A stretch of 19,228 nt of DNA, taken from the NCBI GenBank assembly GCA_022709465.1, contig JAKLIT010000009.1:1-19228 (forward strand), written 5' to 3'. A program made the position numbers and the translations under genes. The notes below the pieces were generated by a model, which saw only the letters and a program-made list of their open reading frames with translations, did no database searches and was not told the origin of the DNA. This DNA comes from Candidatus Omnitrophota bacterium (GTDB lineage: Bacteria; Omnitrophota; Koll11; Pluralincolimonadales; Pluralincolimonadaceae). Shown in pieces: positions 6,187-14,247 of this stretch; position 1 is the first letter of the stretch; each line of letters starts with the position of its first letter.

Positions 6187-7953
6187 ATGACCACTCCCCT
6201 CGAAAAATGGGTAGAAGAACAAGCCAGGCTCACCAAGCCAAAAAGGATAATCTGGTGCGACGGTTCCGAAGAGGAAGCGCACAGGCTCATAGAGATAGGG
6301 ATGAAGGAAGAGAGCATAGACGGTCATCCTGTCTTTAAAGAGCTGGACCAGAAGGCCTGGCCGAACGCTTATTACCATAAGAGCCACCATACAGACGTCG
6401 CGCGGACGGAGCACCTGACGTTCGTCTGCCATCCCGAGAAGGCAACCGCGGGGCCGAACAATAATTGGATGGACCCGGGCGAAGCGAAAGCGATGATGAC
6501 GAAGCTTTCGGACGGCTGCATGAAAGGCAAGACGATGTACGTCCTTCCTTACATGATGGGCCATCCCGATTCGCCGTACGCGAAGGCGTGCGTCCAGCTT
6601 ACGGACGTGTCTTATGTGGCGGTCAGCATGCGCATAATGACTCGCATGAGCAAGAAGGTCATCGAGAAGATAGGCGACCGCAGCGATTTCGTCAAGGGAC
6701 TGCATTCCGTAGGCGATTTCGACCCCAACAAACGTTTCATAATGCATTTTCCCGATGACCATCTCGTATGGAGCATCGGTTCGGGATACGGCGGCAACGC
6801 GCTGCTCGGGAAAAAATGCTTCTCATTAAGGCTCGCGTCCTGGCTCGGTTACCAGGAGGGCTGGCTTGCCGAACACATGGTCATCCTCGGGATAGAAGAC
6901 CCGAAGGGCGATATCACTTATATAACGGCGGCTATGCCGTCCGCGTGCGGCAAGACGAACCTCGCGATGCTCGAGTCTGCGCTCCCCGGATATAAGGTCT
7001 GGACCATCGGCGACGACATAGCATGGCTCAACGTCGGTCCCGACGGAAAGCTGTACGCGATAAATCCTGAGGCCGGGTTTTTCGGCGTCGCGCCGGGCAC
7101 CTCGATGAAGACGAACCCCAACATGATAAGGACGTTAAAGGGCAGGAAATTTTTCCCGACCATTTTTACGAATACCGCGCTGGATACCGATAAGAACGAG
7201 CCGTGGTGGGAGGGCTTTGACGGCCCCGAACCCCAGCACGCTCTCGATTGGCAGGGTAACCCGTGGCAGCCGGGCACGGGCAAGAAAGCCGCGCACCCGA
7301 ACTCAAGGTTTACCGCGTCCATATATAACTGCCCGACGCTTTCAAAGGAATTCGACGACCCGAAGGGAGTGCCGATCTCCGCGATAATACTTGGCGGGCG
7401 CAGGACGCACCTGATACCCCTTGTCGTCGAGGCCATGAACTGGCAGCAGGGCGTGTTCCTCGGGGCTCGCACCGGCTCGGAGACGACGGCCGCGGCGGCC
7501 CACCAGGTCGGGGTGTTGAGGCGCGATCCTATGGCGATGCTGCCGTTTTGCGGGTATAACATGGGAGATTATTTCAGCCACTGGCTAAATGTCGGAAGGC
7601 AGATGCATAATCCGCCGAAGATATTCTCCGTCAACTGGTTCAGGACGGACGATGACGGCAGGTATATATGGCCCGGTTTCGGGGAGAATATACGCGTTAT
7701 CAAGTGGATCATAGAGAGGGTCAATAACGGCGCGAAGGCGAAGGAGACCCTGATAGGGTATGTCCCGCACGCGTCTGACCTTGACCTCAAAGGGCTCTCG
7801 ATACCGGAAAAGAACCTTGCGAAACTCCTCGAGATAAATACGAAGGAGTGGGGGCCCGAGATTGAGGATATAGGGAAGTTCCTGAAACAGTTCGGCGACA
7901 GCATGCCCGCCGAGATCTGGAAAGAATACGAAGCTCTGAAATCCCATCTTTAA
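6187..7953 (+). CDS. pckG: Phosphoenolpyruvate carboxykinase, GTP type
   Basis: The product interconverts oxaloacetate plus GTP with phosphoenolpyruvate, CO2 and GDP: the gluconeogenic or anaplerotic step in the cytosol. The 588-residue length fits the GTP-dependent family. Landmarks in order are the family-typical N-terminus LEKWVEEQARLTKPKRIIWCDGS, the kinase-1a P-loop AMPSACGKTN (residues 249-258) including the hyper-reactive Cys (C254), the kinase-2 motif IGDDIAWL (274-281), and FFGVAPGTS downstream. I chose the ATG at 6187 because homologues begin at this point of the sequence and because the frame upstream consists of the promoter. No Shine-Dalgarno is present. pabB follows 7 bases after the stop with a good Shine-Dalgarno. 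PEP made here can feed sugar synthesis, consistent with the neighbouring trehalose genes, though transcription is separate. Confidence 0.97.
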   Translation: MTTPLEKWVEEQARLTKPKRIIWCDGSEEEAHRLIEIGMKEESIDGHPVFKELDQKAWPNAYYHKSHHTDVARTEHLTFVCHPEKATAGPNNNWMDPGEAKAMMTKLSDGCMKGKTMYVLPYMMGHPDSPYAKACVQLTDVSYVAVSMRIMTRMSKKVIEKIGDRSDFVKGLHSVGDFDPNKRFIMHFPDDHLVWSIGSGYGGNALLGKKCFSLRLASWLGYQEGWLAEHMVILGIEDPKGDITYITAAMPSACGKTNLAMLESALPGYKVWTIGDDIAWLNVGPDGKLYAINPEAGFFGVAPGTSMKTNPNMIRTLKGRKFFPTIFTNTALDTDKNEPWWEGFDGPEPQHALDWQGNPWQPGTGKKAAHPNSRFTASIYNCPTLSKEFDDPKGVPISAIILGGRRTHLIPLVVEAMNWQQGVFLGARTGSETTAAAAHQVGVLRRDPMAMLPFCGYNMGDYFSHWLNVGRQMHNPPKIFSVNWFRTDDDGRYIWPGFGENIRVIKWIIERVNNGAKAKETLIGYVPHASDLDLKGLSIPEKNLAKLLEINTKEWGPEIEDIGKFLKQFGDSMPAEIWKEYEALKSHL

Positions 7954-7960
7954 AGAGGTC

Positions 7961-9070
7961 ATGAAGGTACTCATCCAATTCGATAATAAACCGCTGCTCT
8001 TCCGCGATCCCGTATCTGTGATATCGTGCGAAGACACATCTTCGCTCTGGGAATGCTTTGCGAGGATGGAAGACGCGATAGAGAGGGGCTACTATCTTGC
8101 CGGATTCGTCTCCTATGAAGCCGGATACAGTTTCGAGGAGTGCCTGGGCGGCGATACCCGCAGGGATTTTCCGCTGTTGCGCATGGGAGTTTACGACGCG
8201 CCGGCCGCCGTTAAGATACCGCCCGCTCCCTCAAGGACGCGGTTATCGTTGGGGGGTATGCGGCTCAATATATCATACGAGGATTACCGCTCCGATATAA
8301 CGGCTATACGCGAATATATCAGGAACGGCGATGTCTACCAGGTGACCTACTGCATTAAATATCTCTTCAAATTCCGCGGGGACCCGTTCTCGCTCTACAG
8401 GATCCTGTTGAGGGAACAGCCCGTGCCTTATCCCGCATATATAGATACCGGAAGCCACTACATTCTTTCGCTCTCCCCGGAGATGTTCATCAGGAAGGAA
8501 GGCCCGCATATGACCACGAAGCCGATGAAGGGCACGTGGCCGAGAGGCGGGAACATAATATCCGATACGGTGGCCGGCATACGGTTCAAATATGACGCGA
8601 AGAACAGGGCGGAGAACGTCATGATCGCCGACCTCCTGAGGAACGACCTCGGCAGGATGGGAACGGGCATAAAAGCCCCGAAACTCTTTGAGGTCACGAA
8701 ATACAGGAAACTGCACCAGATGACATCAACTATCACCGGAGAGATCGACGCGCGTATCCCGTTCCGGCAGGTCTTCTCATCGCTCTTCCCGTCGGGCTCC
8801 GTTACCGGCGCGCCTAAGATACGCGCCATGCGGATAATAAGGGAGCTTGAGGACGAAGACCGCAGGATATATACCGGCGCGATAGGTTACATATCCCCGG
8901 ACCGGGACATGTTCTTCAATATACCCATACGCACCCTGCTCATCAGGGACGGCGCCGGCGAGATGGGCGTAGGCGGCGGAATTGTCTGGGACTCGACCCC
9001 GCGTGGCGAATGGGAAGAGGGCCTGCTTAAGGCAAAGTTTCTTACAGATTATGCCCATAGTATGCTATAA
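7961..9070 (+). CDS. pabB: Aminodeoxychorismate synthase component I
   Basis: The product converts chorismate and ammonia to 4-amino-4-deoxychorismate, the branch towards p-aminobenzoate and folate. It is a 369-residue chorismate-binding-domain protein without a fused PabA or PabC domain. The motif KPMKGTWPRGG at residues 187-197 carries K190, the lysine that marks PabB; anthranilate synthase TrpE has Ala there. Further signatures are AENVMIADLLRNDLGR (217-232) and SGSVTGAPKIRAM (278-290). The N-terminal part is shorter than in stand-alone PabB of about 450 residues, as in the family of compact PabB proteins often fused to PabC in other bacteria. AGAGG lies just before the ATG at 7961, overlapping the PEP carboxykinase stop region. 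The glutaminase PabA and lyase PabC are not in this window. Confidence 0.92.
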   Translation: MKVLIQFDNKPLLFRDPVSVISCEDTSSLWECFARMEDAIERGYYLAGFVSYEAGYSFEECLGGDTRRDFPLLRMGVYDAPAAVKIPPAPSRTRLSLGGMRLNISYEDYRSDITAIREYIRNGDVYQVTYCIKYLFKFRGDPFSLYRILLREQPVPYPAYIDTGSHYILSLSPEMFIRKEGPHMTTKPMKGTWPRGGNIISDTVAGIRFKYDAKNRAENVMIADLLRNDLGRMGTGIKAPKLFEVTKYRKLHQMTSTITGEIDARIPFRQVFSSLFPSGSVTGAPKIRAMRIIRELEDEDRRIYTGAIGYISPDRDMFFNIPIRTLLIRDGAGEMGVGGGIVWDSTPRGEWEEGLLKAKFLTDYAHSML

Positions 9071-9071
9071 T
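9042..9071 (+). promoter_or_regulatory. Extended -10 promoter for the radical SAM gene, probably leaderless
   Basis: The perfect -10 TATAAT at 9066-9071 is preceded by TGC, giving an extended -10 (TGCTATAAT). It spans the pabB stop codon. A partial -35-like TTACAG lies at 9042-9047, 18 bases upstream. The predicted transcription start is about 9078, the first base of the GTG start codon. No Shine-Dalgarno is present, so this too looks leaderless. Confidence 0.68.
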
Positions 9072-9077
9072 ACGCGG

Positions 9078-10529
9078 GTGAAATACGATCATGCCTTGTT
9101 CCTGAATCCCTACATTGAGAGCAACAACACCAGTGTAATGAAGCTCTTCCCGCCGACCGGCCTTGAATACGTCGCGACAAGCGCCGAAGGCCTCGTCGGC
9201 AGGATCTCCATGCTTGACCTCAGGTATGAGAAGGAGCTTTTGGACACCGCAAAGCTCCTCGATTTCATATCGAAAGAGATCGACATAATATGCGTTAGTA
9301 TCGGCTGGGACCGCCAGTTCAAGGAGATATGCGACCTGCTCAACCGCATGCCTTCCGGGAAGACCCTTGTCGTGGGCGGATACAAGGCGACCGAGATGGC
9401 GGATGAGCTTTTCAAACTCTGCCCTAAGATAAACATAATAGTCCGCGGGGAAGGCGAGGAGACGATAAAGGATATACTCAACGGGATCCCGCTGAAGGAT
9501 ATCCTCGGCATATCATATTCGGAGAACGGCGCCGTGGTCCACAACAGTAACAGGCCGCTGCGTGACGTGAATGATATCGACGCCCCGGACCGCGCGTTAA
9601 GGGCGAATAAATATAAGCTGGCGGTCAACGGCATAGAAGTCATGGGCCTGACCTTTGATTCGGTATTGAGCGCGAGGGGCTGCCCGCACAACTGCAAATT
9701 CTGCACGTTCAACCTCAATCCGCTGGGGCAGAAAAGGACCTATTCGGCGCGAAGCGTCGATTCCGTCCTGAAAGAACTTGAAGGCATAGACGCCCAGGTT
9801 ATACTGTTCAGCGATGACGACCTTTTTGTAAATCCCGCAAGGGCGGAAAAGCTGTGCGACGGCATCATCGAGCGCGGGATAAAGAAGCGCTTTATAGCCC
9901 AGGCGCGTATTGAGATATACAAGCACCCGCGCCTGCTGGATAAGATGGTCAAGGCAGGGTTCAAGGCGCTGCTGATGGGGATAGAATCGCCGAACGACCG
10001 CATCCTTGCGCAGCTGAACAAGGGCTTCGATTCGGCGACGGTCCGCAAAGCGTTCAAAGTGCTTAAGAAGTACCCGATATTCTACAACGGGTATTTCATT
10101 TACGGGAACATCGGCGAGAGCAAGGAAGAGATGCTCTATATCCCGAAGTTCGCGCAAGAGATCGGGCTGGATTTCATATCGTGCAACAAACTGAGGATCG
10201 AGAGGTTCTCGCCGCTCAGGGAACTGGCCGAAAAGACGGCCGGCTACCATATTACCGAGAAGGGCGAGCTCTACTCGGATACCTACAGCCACGCGTCGCT
10301 CAAGAAGATCGGCAGGACGATCAAGTTCTCCTTTTATACGCCGCAGCGTTTTATCAGAATATTCTGGAAAGGCGTTTTCGAAAACAAGTTCCTGTCTTTC
10401 GGGGAGGTCGCCTCCCTTGCCGCGGTAATGCCGCGCCTTCTCGCAAGCGCGATAGCGCGCGACCTGAGGAAGGGCAGGCTTAAGGATTCCCTTAAAAGGA
10501 CATTTGTAGTCAACAGGGCGGAGGTGTAA
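9078..10529 (+). CDS. B12-binding-type radical SAM protein
   Basis: A 483-residue protein with the layout of cobalamin-dependent radical SAM enzymes (BchE/P-methylase-like): an N-terminal Rossmann-like B12-binding-type domain (residues 1-140, with VVGGYKA and RGEGEETI) and a radical SAM core with CPHNCKFC (C202, C206, C209) that would hold the 4Fe-4S cluster. FSDDDLFVNP, RIEIYKHPRLLDKM and GIESPNDRILAQLNKG are typical core segments. The usual cobalamin-ligating DXHXXG is absent; VSIGWDRQF stands at the equivalent place, so B12 may bind base-off without a protein His, or not at all. The GTG at 9078 is chosen because the first strand DHALFLNPY starts there; the next in-frame ATG is residue 21 and would remove it. 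The substrate is not identifiable. The helicase gene follows 2 bases later. Confidence 0.88.
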   Translation: MKYDHALFLNPYIESNNTSVMKLFPPTGLEYVATSAEGLVGRISMLDLRYEKELLDTAKLLDFISKEIDIICVSIGWDRQFKEICDLLNRMPSGKTLVVGGYKATEMADELFKLCPKINIIVRGEGEETIKDILNGIPLKDILGISYSENGAVVHNSNRPLRDVNDIDAPDRALRANKYKLAVNGIEVMGLTFDSVLSARGCPHNCKFCTFNLNPLGQKRTYSARSVDSVLKELEGIDAQVILFSDDDLFVNPARAEKLCDGIIERGIKKRFIAQARIEIYKHPRLLDKMVKAGFKALLMGIESPNDRILAQLNKGFDSATVRKAFKVLKKYPIFYNGYFIYGNIGESKEEMLYIPKFAQEIGLDFISCNKLRIERFSPLRELAEKTAGYHITEKGELYSDTYSHASLKKIGRTIKFSFYTPQRFIRIFWKGVFENKFLSFGEVASLAAVMPRLLASAIARDLRKGRLKDSLKRTFVVNRAEV

Positions 10530-10531
10530 AA

Positions 10532-11782
10532 ATGATGCAGCATAAGAATAACCATAACGAAAAACCGGCTCAGCCCGCGCAGAGCTTTTACGGGCTCGGT
10601 ATCGCGCCTAAGATACTCGATATACTAGAGCGGATAAAATTCACCGTCCCTACACCCATACAGTTCAAGGCGATCCCGCTCGCGATAGAAGGCAAGGACG
10701 TCGTCGGCATAGCGCAGACGGGCACCGGGAAAACGCACTCGTTCGCGATTCCGATGGTCCAGCGCCTCGCGCAGGTAAAAGGCAAGGGCCTGGTCATGGC
10801 CCCGACGAGGGAGCTCGCGTTGCAGATAGACGAGGTATTCAAGGGCCTCGCGTACGCGTTCGGCATAAAGACCGCCTGCCTCATAGGCGGCGCCTCGATG
10901 CACGAGCAGCTGCGCGCGCTGCGCAGGAACCCTCGCGTGATAATAGCTACGCCAGGGCGCCTGCTCGACCACCTCGAACAGCGCAATCTCACCCTCGGGG
11001 ACACGTCGATGCTCGTCCTCGATGAGGCGGACCGCATGCTAGACATGGGGTTCGCGCCGCAAATAGAGAGGGTATTGCGCCACCTTCCGAGGGAGAGGCA
11101 GACGATGCTCTTCTCCGCGACGCTTCCGAGGGAGATACTGCAGATGGCCTCGCGCCATATGAAACTCCCCGTCTCCGTCGAGATCGCCCCTTCGGGCACG
11201 GTCGCGGAAAAGGTCACGCAGGAGTTATTCATAATACAGCAGGAATCCAAAACCAAACTGCTTTCGAAACTGCTTTCACAATACCACGGCGCTGTACTAT
11301 TGTTTTCGAGGACCAAACACGGCGCTAAAAAGATCGCGAAAGCCGTAAAGCACATGGGTATCAGCTCGGCAGAGATACACTCGAACCGTTCGTTGGGACA
11401 GCGCAGGGAAGCGCTTGACGGGTTCAAGTCGGGCAAATACAGGGTCCTCGTGGCCACCGATATCGCCTCGAGGGGCATTGATGTCGCCGGCATTGAGCTC
11501 GTCATAAACTACGACCTTCCGGAGGATGCGGGCAATTACGTCCACAGGATAGGAAGGACGGGCCGGGCGGGGCACAAGGGCCACGCGATATCCTTCGCGA
11601 CCCCGGACCAGAGCGGCGATGTCCGTAATATTGAGAAGCTCATGAGGATCTCGCTTCCGGTCTCTAAGCATCCCGACGTCACTCCCGCGGAGTTCAGCAA
11701 GCTGCAGGGGCCGGCCGAGGGCAGGAGGCCGAGGTACGTGTTCAAGCAGAGGCGTTCGAGGTACCACAGCCGCAGGCCCTGA
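10532..11782 (+). CDS. DEAD-box RNA helicase, RhlE-like
   Basis: An ATP-dependent RNA helicase, probably acting in RNA remodelling, ribosome assembly or cold growth. It has 416 residues. The motifs in order are the Q motif with FYGLGIAPKILDIL and PTPIQFKAIP, motif I AQTGTGKT (61-68), PTRELALQ, TPGR, the DEAD box at 164-167 (VLDEADRMLDMGF), SAT at 195-197, and HRIGRTGRAG in the second RecA domain. A short, strongly basic tail (RRPRYVFKQRRSRYHSRRP) probably binds RNA. The start has an excellent Shine-Dalgarno GGAGGTG at 10520-10526, and the ATG at 10532 follows the radical SAM stop by 2 bases. The next ATG at 10535 is an equally possible start. It matches RhlE or CshA more than the larger DeaD type, from the length and the short tail. 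Confidence 0.95.
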   Translation: MMQHKNNHNEKPAQPAQSFYGLGIAPKILDILERIKFTVPTPIQFKAIPLAIEGKDVVGIAQTGTGKTHSFAIPMVQRLAQVKGKGLVMAPTRELALQIDEVFKGLAYAFGIKTACLIGGASMHEQLRALRRNPRVIIATPGRLLDHLEQRNLTLGDTSMLVLDEADRMLDMGFAPQIERVLRHLPRERQTMLFSATLPREILQMASRHMKLPVSVEIAPSGTVAEKVTQELFIIQQESKTKLLSKLLSQYHGAVLLFSRTKHGAKKIAKAVKHMGISSAEIHSNRSLGQRREALDGFKSGKYRVLVATDIASRGIDVAGIELVINYDLPEDAGNYVHRIGRTGRAGHKGHAISFATPDQSGDVRNIEKLMRISLPVSKHPDVTPAEFSKLQGPAEGRRPRYVFKQRRSRYHSRRP

Positions 11783-11791
11783 TATAATATC

Positions 11792-11820
11792 TTGACGTTG
11801 CGGCGGCCGTTATCTATAAT
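11792..11820 (+). promoter_or_regulatory. Sigma-70 promoter for the phosphate transporter operon
   Basis: TTGACG at 11792-11797 and TATAAT at 11815-11820 with 17 bases between. The expected start is near 11827, giving an 18-base leader that contains an AAGG Shine-Dalgarno-like site at 11833-11836, 8 bases before the ATG at 11845. A second TATAAT at 11783-11788 has no matching -35. This starts the operon of the transporter and HD-GYP protein. Confidence 0.75.
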
Positions 11821-11844
11821 ATTGCATAAAATAAGGCCTAATTA

Positions 11845-12825
11845 ATGACTATAACCATATTCTTCCTTATCCTCCTCGCCTTATTGTTCGATTTTTTGAA
11901 CGGTTTCCACGATTCGGCGAATTCGATCGCCACGATCGTGTCGACGAGAGTCCTTTCGCCGCGCCATGCAGTAATATGGGCGGCGTTTTTTAATTTCATT
12001 GCGTTCCTCTTCTTCGGCCTCCACGTCGCCAACACCATAGGAAAGGGAATAATTGATATCTCGATAGTGGATAAGGGGATAATCTTCGGCACCCTTATCG
12101 GCGCCTGCGGATGGAACATAATAACATGGTACTTCGGCCTTCCGACAAGCTCTTCGCACGCGCTGATGGGCGGCCTCATAGGCGCGGCCCTTGTAAAAGC
12201 GGGCACGGGAGCGCTTGTCTGGACGGGCATCATCAAGACCGCAACGTTCATCGTCGTATCCCCGGTGGTAGGGCTGATACTCGGCCTCGCGTTCGGCATC
12301 GCCGTCCACTGGATATTCCGTTACAGCGCCCCTCTTAAGGTCGACCATATATTCAGGAAAGGCCAGCTCGTGTCTGCCGCCGCATACAGTTTAGGCCACG
12401 GCGGCAACGACGCGCAGAAGACGATGGGTATCATAGCAAGTTTGCTCTTCAGTACGGGCCTGCTCGGCAAGGAGTTCCATATACCGTTCGCGGTCGTCAT
12501 CATGTGCCATGCCGCGATAGCCCTCGGAACGATGTTCGGCGGATGGCGTATAGTCAAGACGATGGGCCAGAAGGTCTCTAAACTGAAGCCCGTCGACGGT
12601 TTCTGCGCCGAATCAGGCGCGGCGATAACGCTGTTCATATCATCCGCTTTCGGCATCCCGGTCAGCACGACACATACGATAACCGGAGCGATAATGGGCG
12701 TCGGGTCGTTGAAGCGCCTTAGTGCGGTCCGCTGGGGGGTCGCGGGGCAGATCGTCTGGGCATGGATATTGACGATCCCGTGCTCGGCGCTGATATCGGC
12801 CCTAGCCTATAGCCTGGTGAAATGA
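11845..12825 (+). CDS. pit: Inorganic phosphate transporter, PiT family
   Basis: An integral inner-membrane symporter taking up inorganic phosphate (or metal-phosphate) with a cation. The 326-residue protein is largely hydrophobic, with about nine or ten membrane spans. The PiT signature DFLNGFHDSANSIAT is at residues 16-30 and the second half carries GHGGNDAQKTMG (184-195). The pseudo-repeat is visible as GLPTSSSHAL (98-107) against GIPVSTTHTI (270-279). The ATG at 11845 is in phase with the first membrane helix and has a promoter close upstream. The usual DUF47/PhoU-like companion gene is absent here; instead, the stop overlaps the HD-GYP gene by 4 bases (ATGA). A sulfate permease of the same family is less likely given the preserved motifs. 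Confidence 0.93.
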   Translation: MTITIFFLILLALLFDFLNGFHDSANSIATIVSTRVLSPRHAVIWAAFFNFIAFLFFGLHVANTIGKGIIDISIVDKGIIFGTLIGACGWNIITWYFGLPTSSSHALMGGLIGAALVKAGTGALVWTGIIKTATFIVVSPVVGLILGLAFGIAVHWIFRYSAPLKVDHIFRKGQLVSAAAYSLGHGGNDAQKTMGIIASLLFSTGLLGKEFHIPFAVVIMCHAAIALGTMFGGWRIVKTMGQKVSKLKPVDGFCAESGAAITLFISSAFGIPVSTTHTITGAIMGVGSLKRLSAVRWGVAGQIVWAWILTIPCSALISALAYSLVK

Positions 12826-14222
12826 GGTATTCCCATCCGTTATTCGGCGGGTTTCGCACCAAGGTAACCATTGCGTTCGTCCTCTCCCTGCTTTTCGTGG
12901 CATTCCTCAGTAATTTCCTGATATACAAATACAGTTATAATTCGCGGTTCTCCCAGCTCCGGGAGGAGCTTGAGCTTGTCGCGCAGACCGCGGCCTTGAG
13001 CATAGACGAGAGCATACTGATGCGCGTGCCGCTCGACCGTTCGGGCGTGGACAGCGAGGAATACAGGATAATCGCCGAGAAACTCCGGAAGATAAGATCA
13101 TCCGACCCGCAGATACTGTTCGTATACACGATGGCAAAGACGTCCGATGAGGGCGTATGGCAGTTCATCGTGGACCCCGAGCCGCTCGCGAAGTCGAAAA
13201 GGAAGGAGGCCACGACCTCCTATCCCGGCGACAAGTACGATGTGTCTCGCTTTCCCGAGATGATGAAGGGGCTTCAGGTCCCGTCCTCGGACAAGAAACT
13301 CGTCGAGGACGAATGGGGCACGACGCTTTCGGGTTACGCGCCTATACGGGATGCCGGCGGCAAGGCCGTCGCGGTGCTCGGCCTGGACATGTCGGCGAAA
13401 AAAGTCCGTGATATGGAGAAAGAGCTGAACCGCAGGGCGTTAGTCGTCCTGCTGCTCGGCGTTTTCTTCGCGGCCATCCTTGGCCTGCTAATAGGCAAGA
13501 ACACCACCGATCCCATAAAGAAACTGGAAGAGGCGACACAGCGCATATCGTCGGGGGATTTCCAGTACAGGGTAGACATCAGGGGGAACGACGAGATAAG
13601 CCGCCTCGGCAAGGCGTTCAACAGGATGGCAGAGAGCATATCCGAGTCGCGAAAAGCGCTGCAGGATTATTTCTACAGGATAGTACAGACCCTCGCGCGC
13701 AGCATCGAAGCCAAGGACACTTATACGAAAGGCCATTCGGACAGGGTCGCGGAATACGCGATGAAGATCGCACTCGAACTGGGCATATCCGCGGAGGAAG
13801 CCGAGATGCTCAAGAGCGTCGCCGAGCTGCATGATATAGGGAAGATAGGCATCGAGGAAGGGATATTGAACAAGGACGGCAAACCGACCCCTGAGGAATG
13901 GGAGATAATCAAGGAGCACCCGAAGACCGGCGAGGAGATATTGACCCCGGTCTTCCTCGACAAGAAGAAACTCGCGATAGTCAGGTCGCACCACGAGCGC
14001 TACGACGGCAAGGGCTATCCGGACGGGCTCAAGGGCGACGAGATAGATATCCTCGCCCAGATCGTATCCGTCGCGGACTCGTACGACGCCATGACGTCAA
14101 AACGCGCATACAGGGATTCGATGGGGAAGGCAGCGGCGATAGATGAGCTGCGGAAGAACAGCGGTACCCAGTTCAACCCGAAAGTAGTCGAGGCGTTTGT
14201 CAGGATACTCGAGCGCGAATAA
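12822..14222 (+). CDS. Membrane sensor with HAMP and HD-GYP domains (cyclic-di-GMP phosphodiesterase)
   Basis: HD-GYP enzymes hydrolyse cyclic-di-GMP, lowering the signal that favours biofilm and sessile growth. Of 466 residues, the first helix spans about 13-35 and an extracytoplasmic Cache-like sensor fills about 40-195 (VYTMAKTSDEGVWQFIVDPEP). A second helix spans about 206-225, the HAMP linker about 226-280, and the HD-GYP domain about 283-466. Metal and catalytic residues are visible as H305, HDIGKIGI (H337, D338), HHERYDGKGYPDGLKG (H390, H391, GYP 398-400) and VADSYDAM. All expected residues are present, so it is likely active. The start overlaps the pit stop by 4 bases with no strong Shine-Dalgarno, so translation probably depends on reinitiation. 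The sensed ligand is unknown; linkage to phosphate uptake is suggestive. Confidence 0.93.
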   Translation: MRYSHPLFGGFRTKVTIAFVLSLLFVAFLSNFLIYKYSYNSRFSQLREELELVAQTAALSIDESILMRVPLDRSGVDSEEYRIIAEKLRKIRSSDPQILFVYTMAKTSDEGVWQFIVDPEPLAKSKRKEATTSYPGDKYDVSRFPEMMKGLQVPSSDKKLVEDEWGTTLSGYAPIRDAGGKAVAVLGLDMSAKKVRDMEKELNRRALVVLLLGVFFAAILGLLIGKNTTDPIKKLEEATQRISSGDFQYRVDIRGNDEISRLGKAFNRMAESISESRKALQDYFYRIVQTLARSIEAKDTYTKGHSDRVAEYAMKIALELGISAEEAEMLKSVAELHDIGKIGIEEGILNKDGKPTPEEWEIIKEHPKTGEEILTPVFLDKKKLAIVRSHHERYDGKGYPDGLKGDEIDILAQIVSVADSYDAMTSKRAYRDSMGKAAAIDELRKNSGTQFNPKVVEAFVRILERE

Positions 14223-14247
14223 GGCATTTCAAAAAAGGAGAAAGAAG

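Noticed and set aside
6112..6762. 216-residue open frame on the - strand over the PEP carboxykinase start
   Set aside because: It covers the pckG promoter and N-terminal coding region, has no family features, and conflicts with the conserved protein.
9597..10292. 231-residue open frame on the - strand
   Set aside because: It is fully antisense to the radical SAM core and has no recognisable motif. Long antisense frames are expected in this GC-rich codon usage.
11783..11788. TATAAT directly after the helicase stop
   Set aside because: No -35-like element at the right distance; the promoter 32 bases downstream is much better.
14197..14225. Possible promoter TTGTCA with AATAAG ahead of xylF
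   Set aside because: The spacing is only 15 bases and the -10 matches poorly, so no separate xylF promoter can be claimed.
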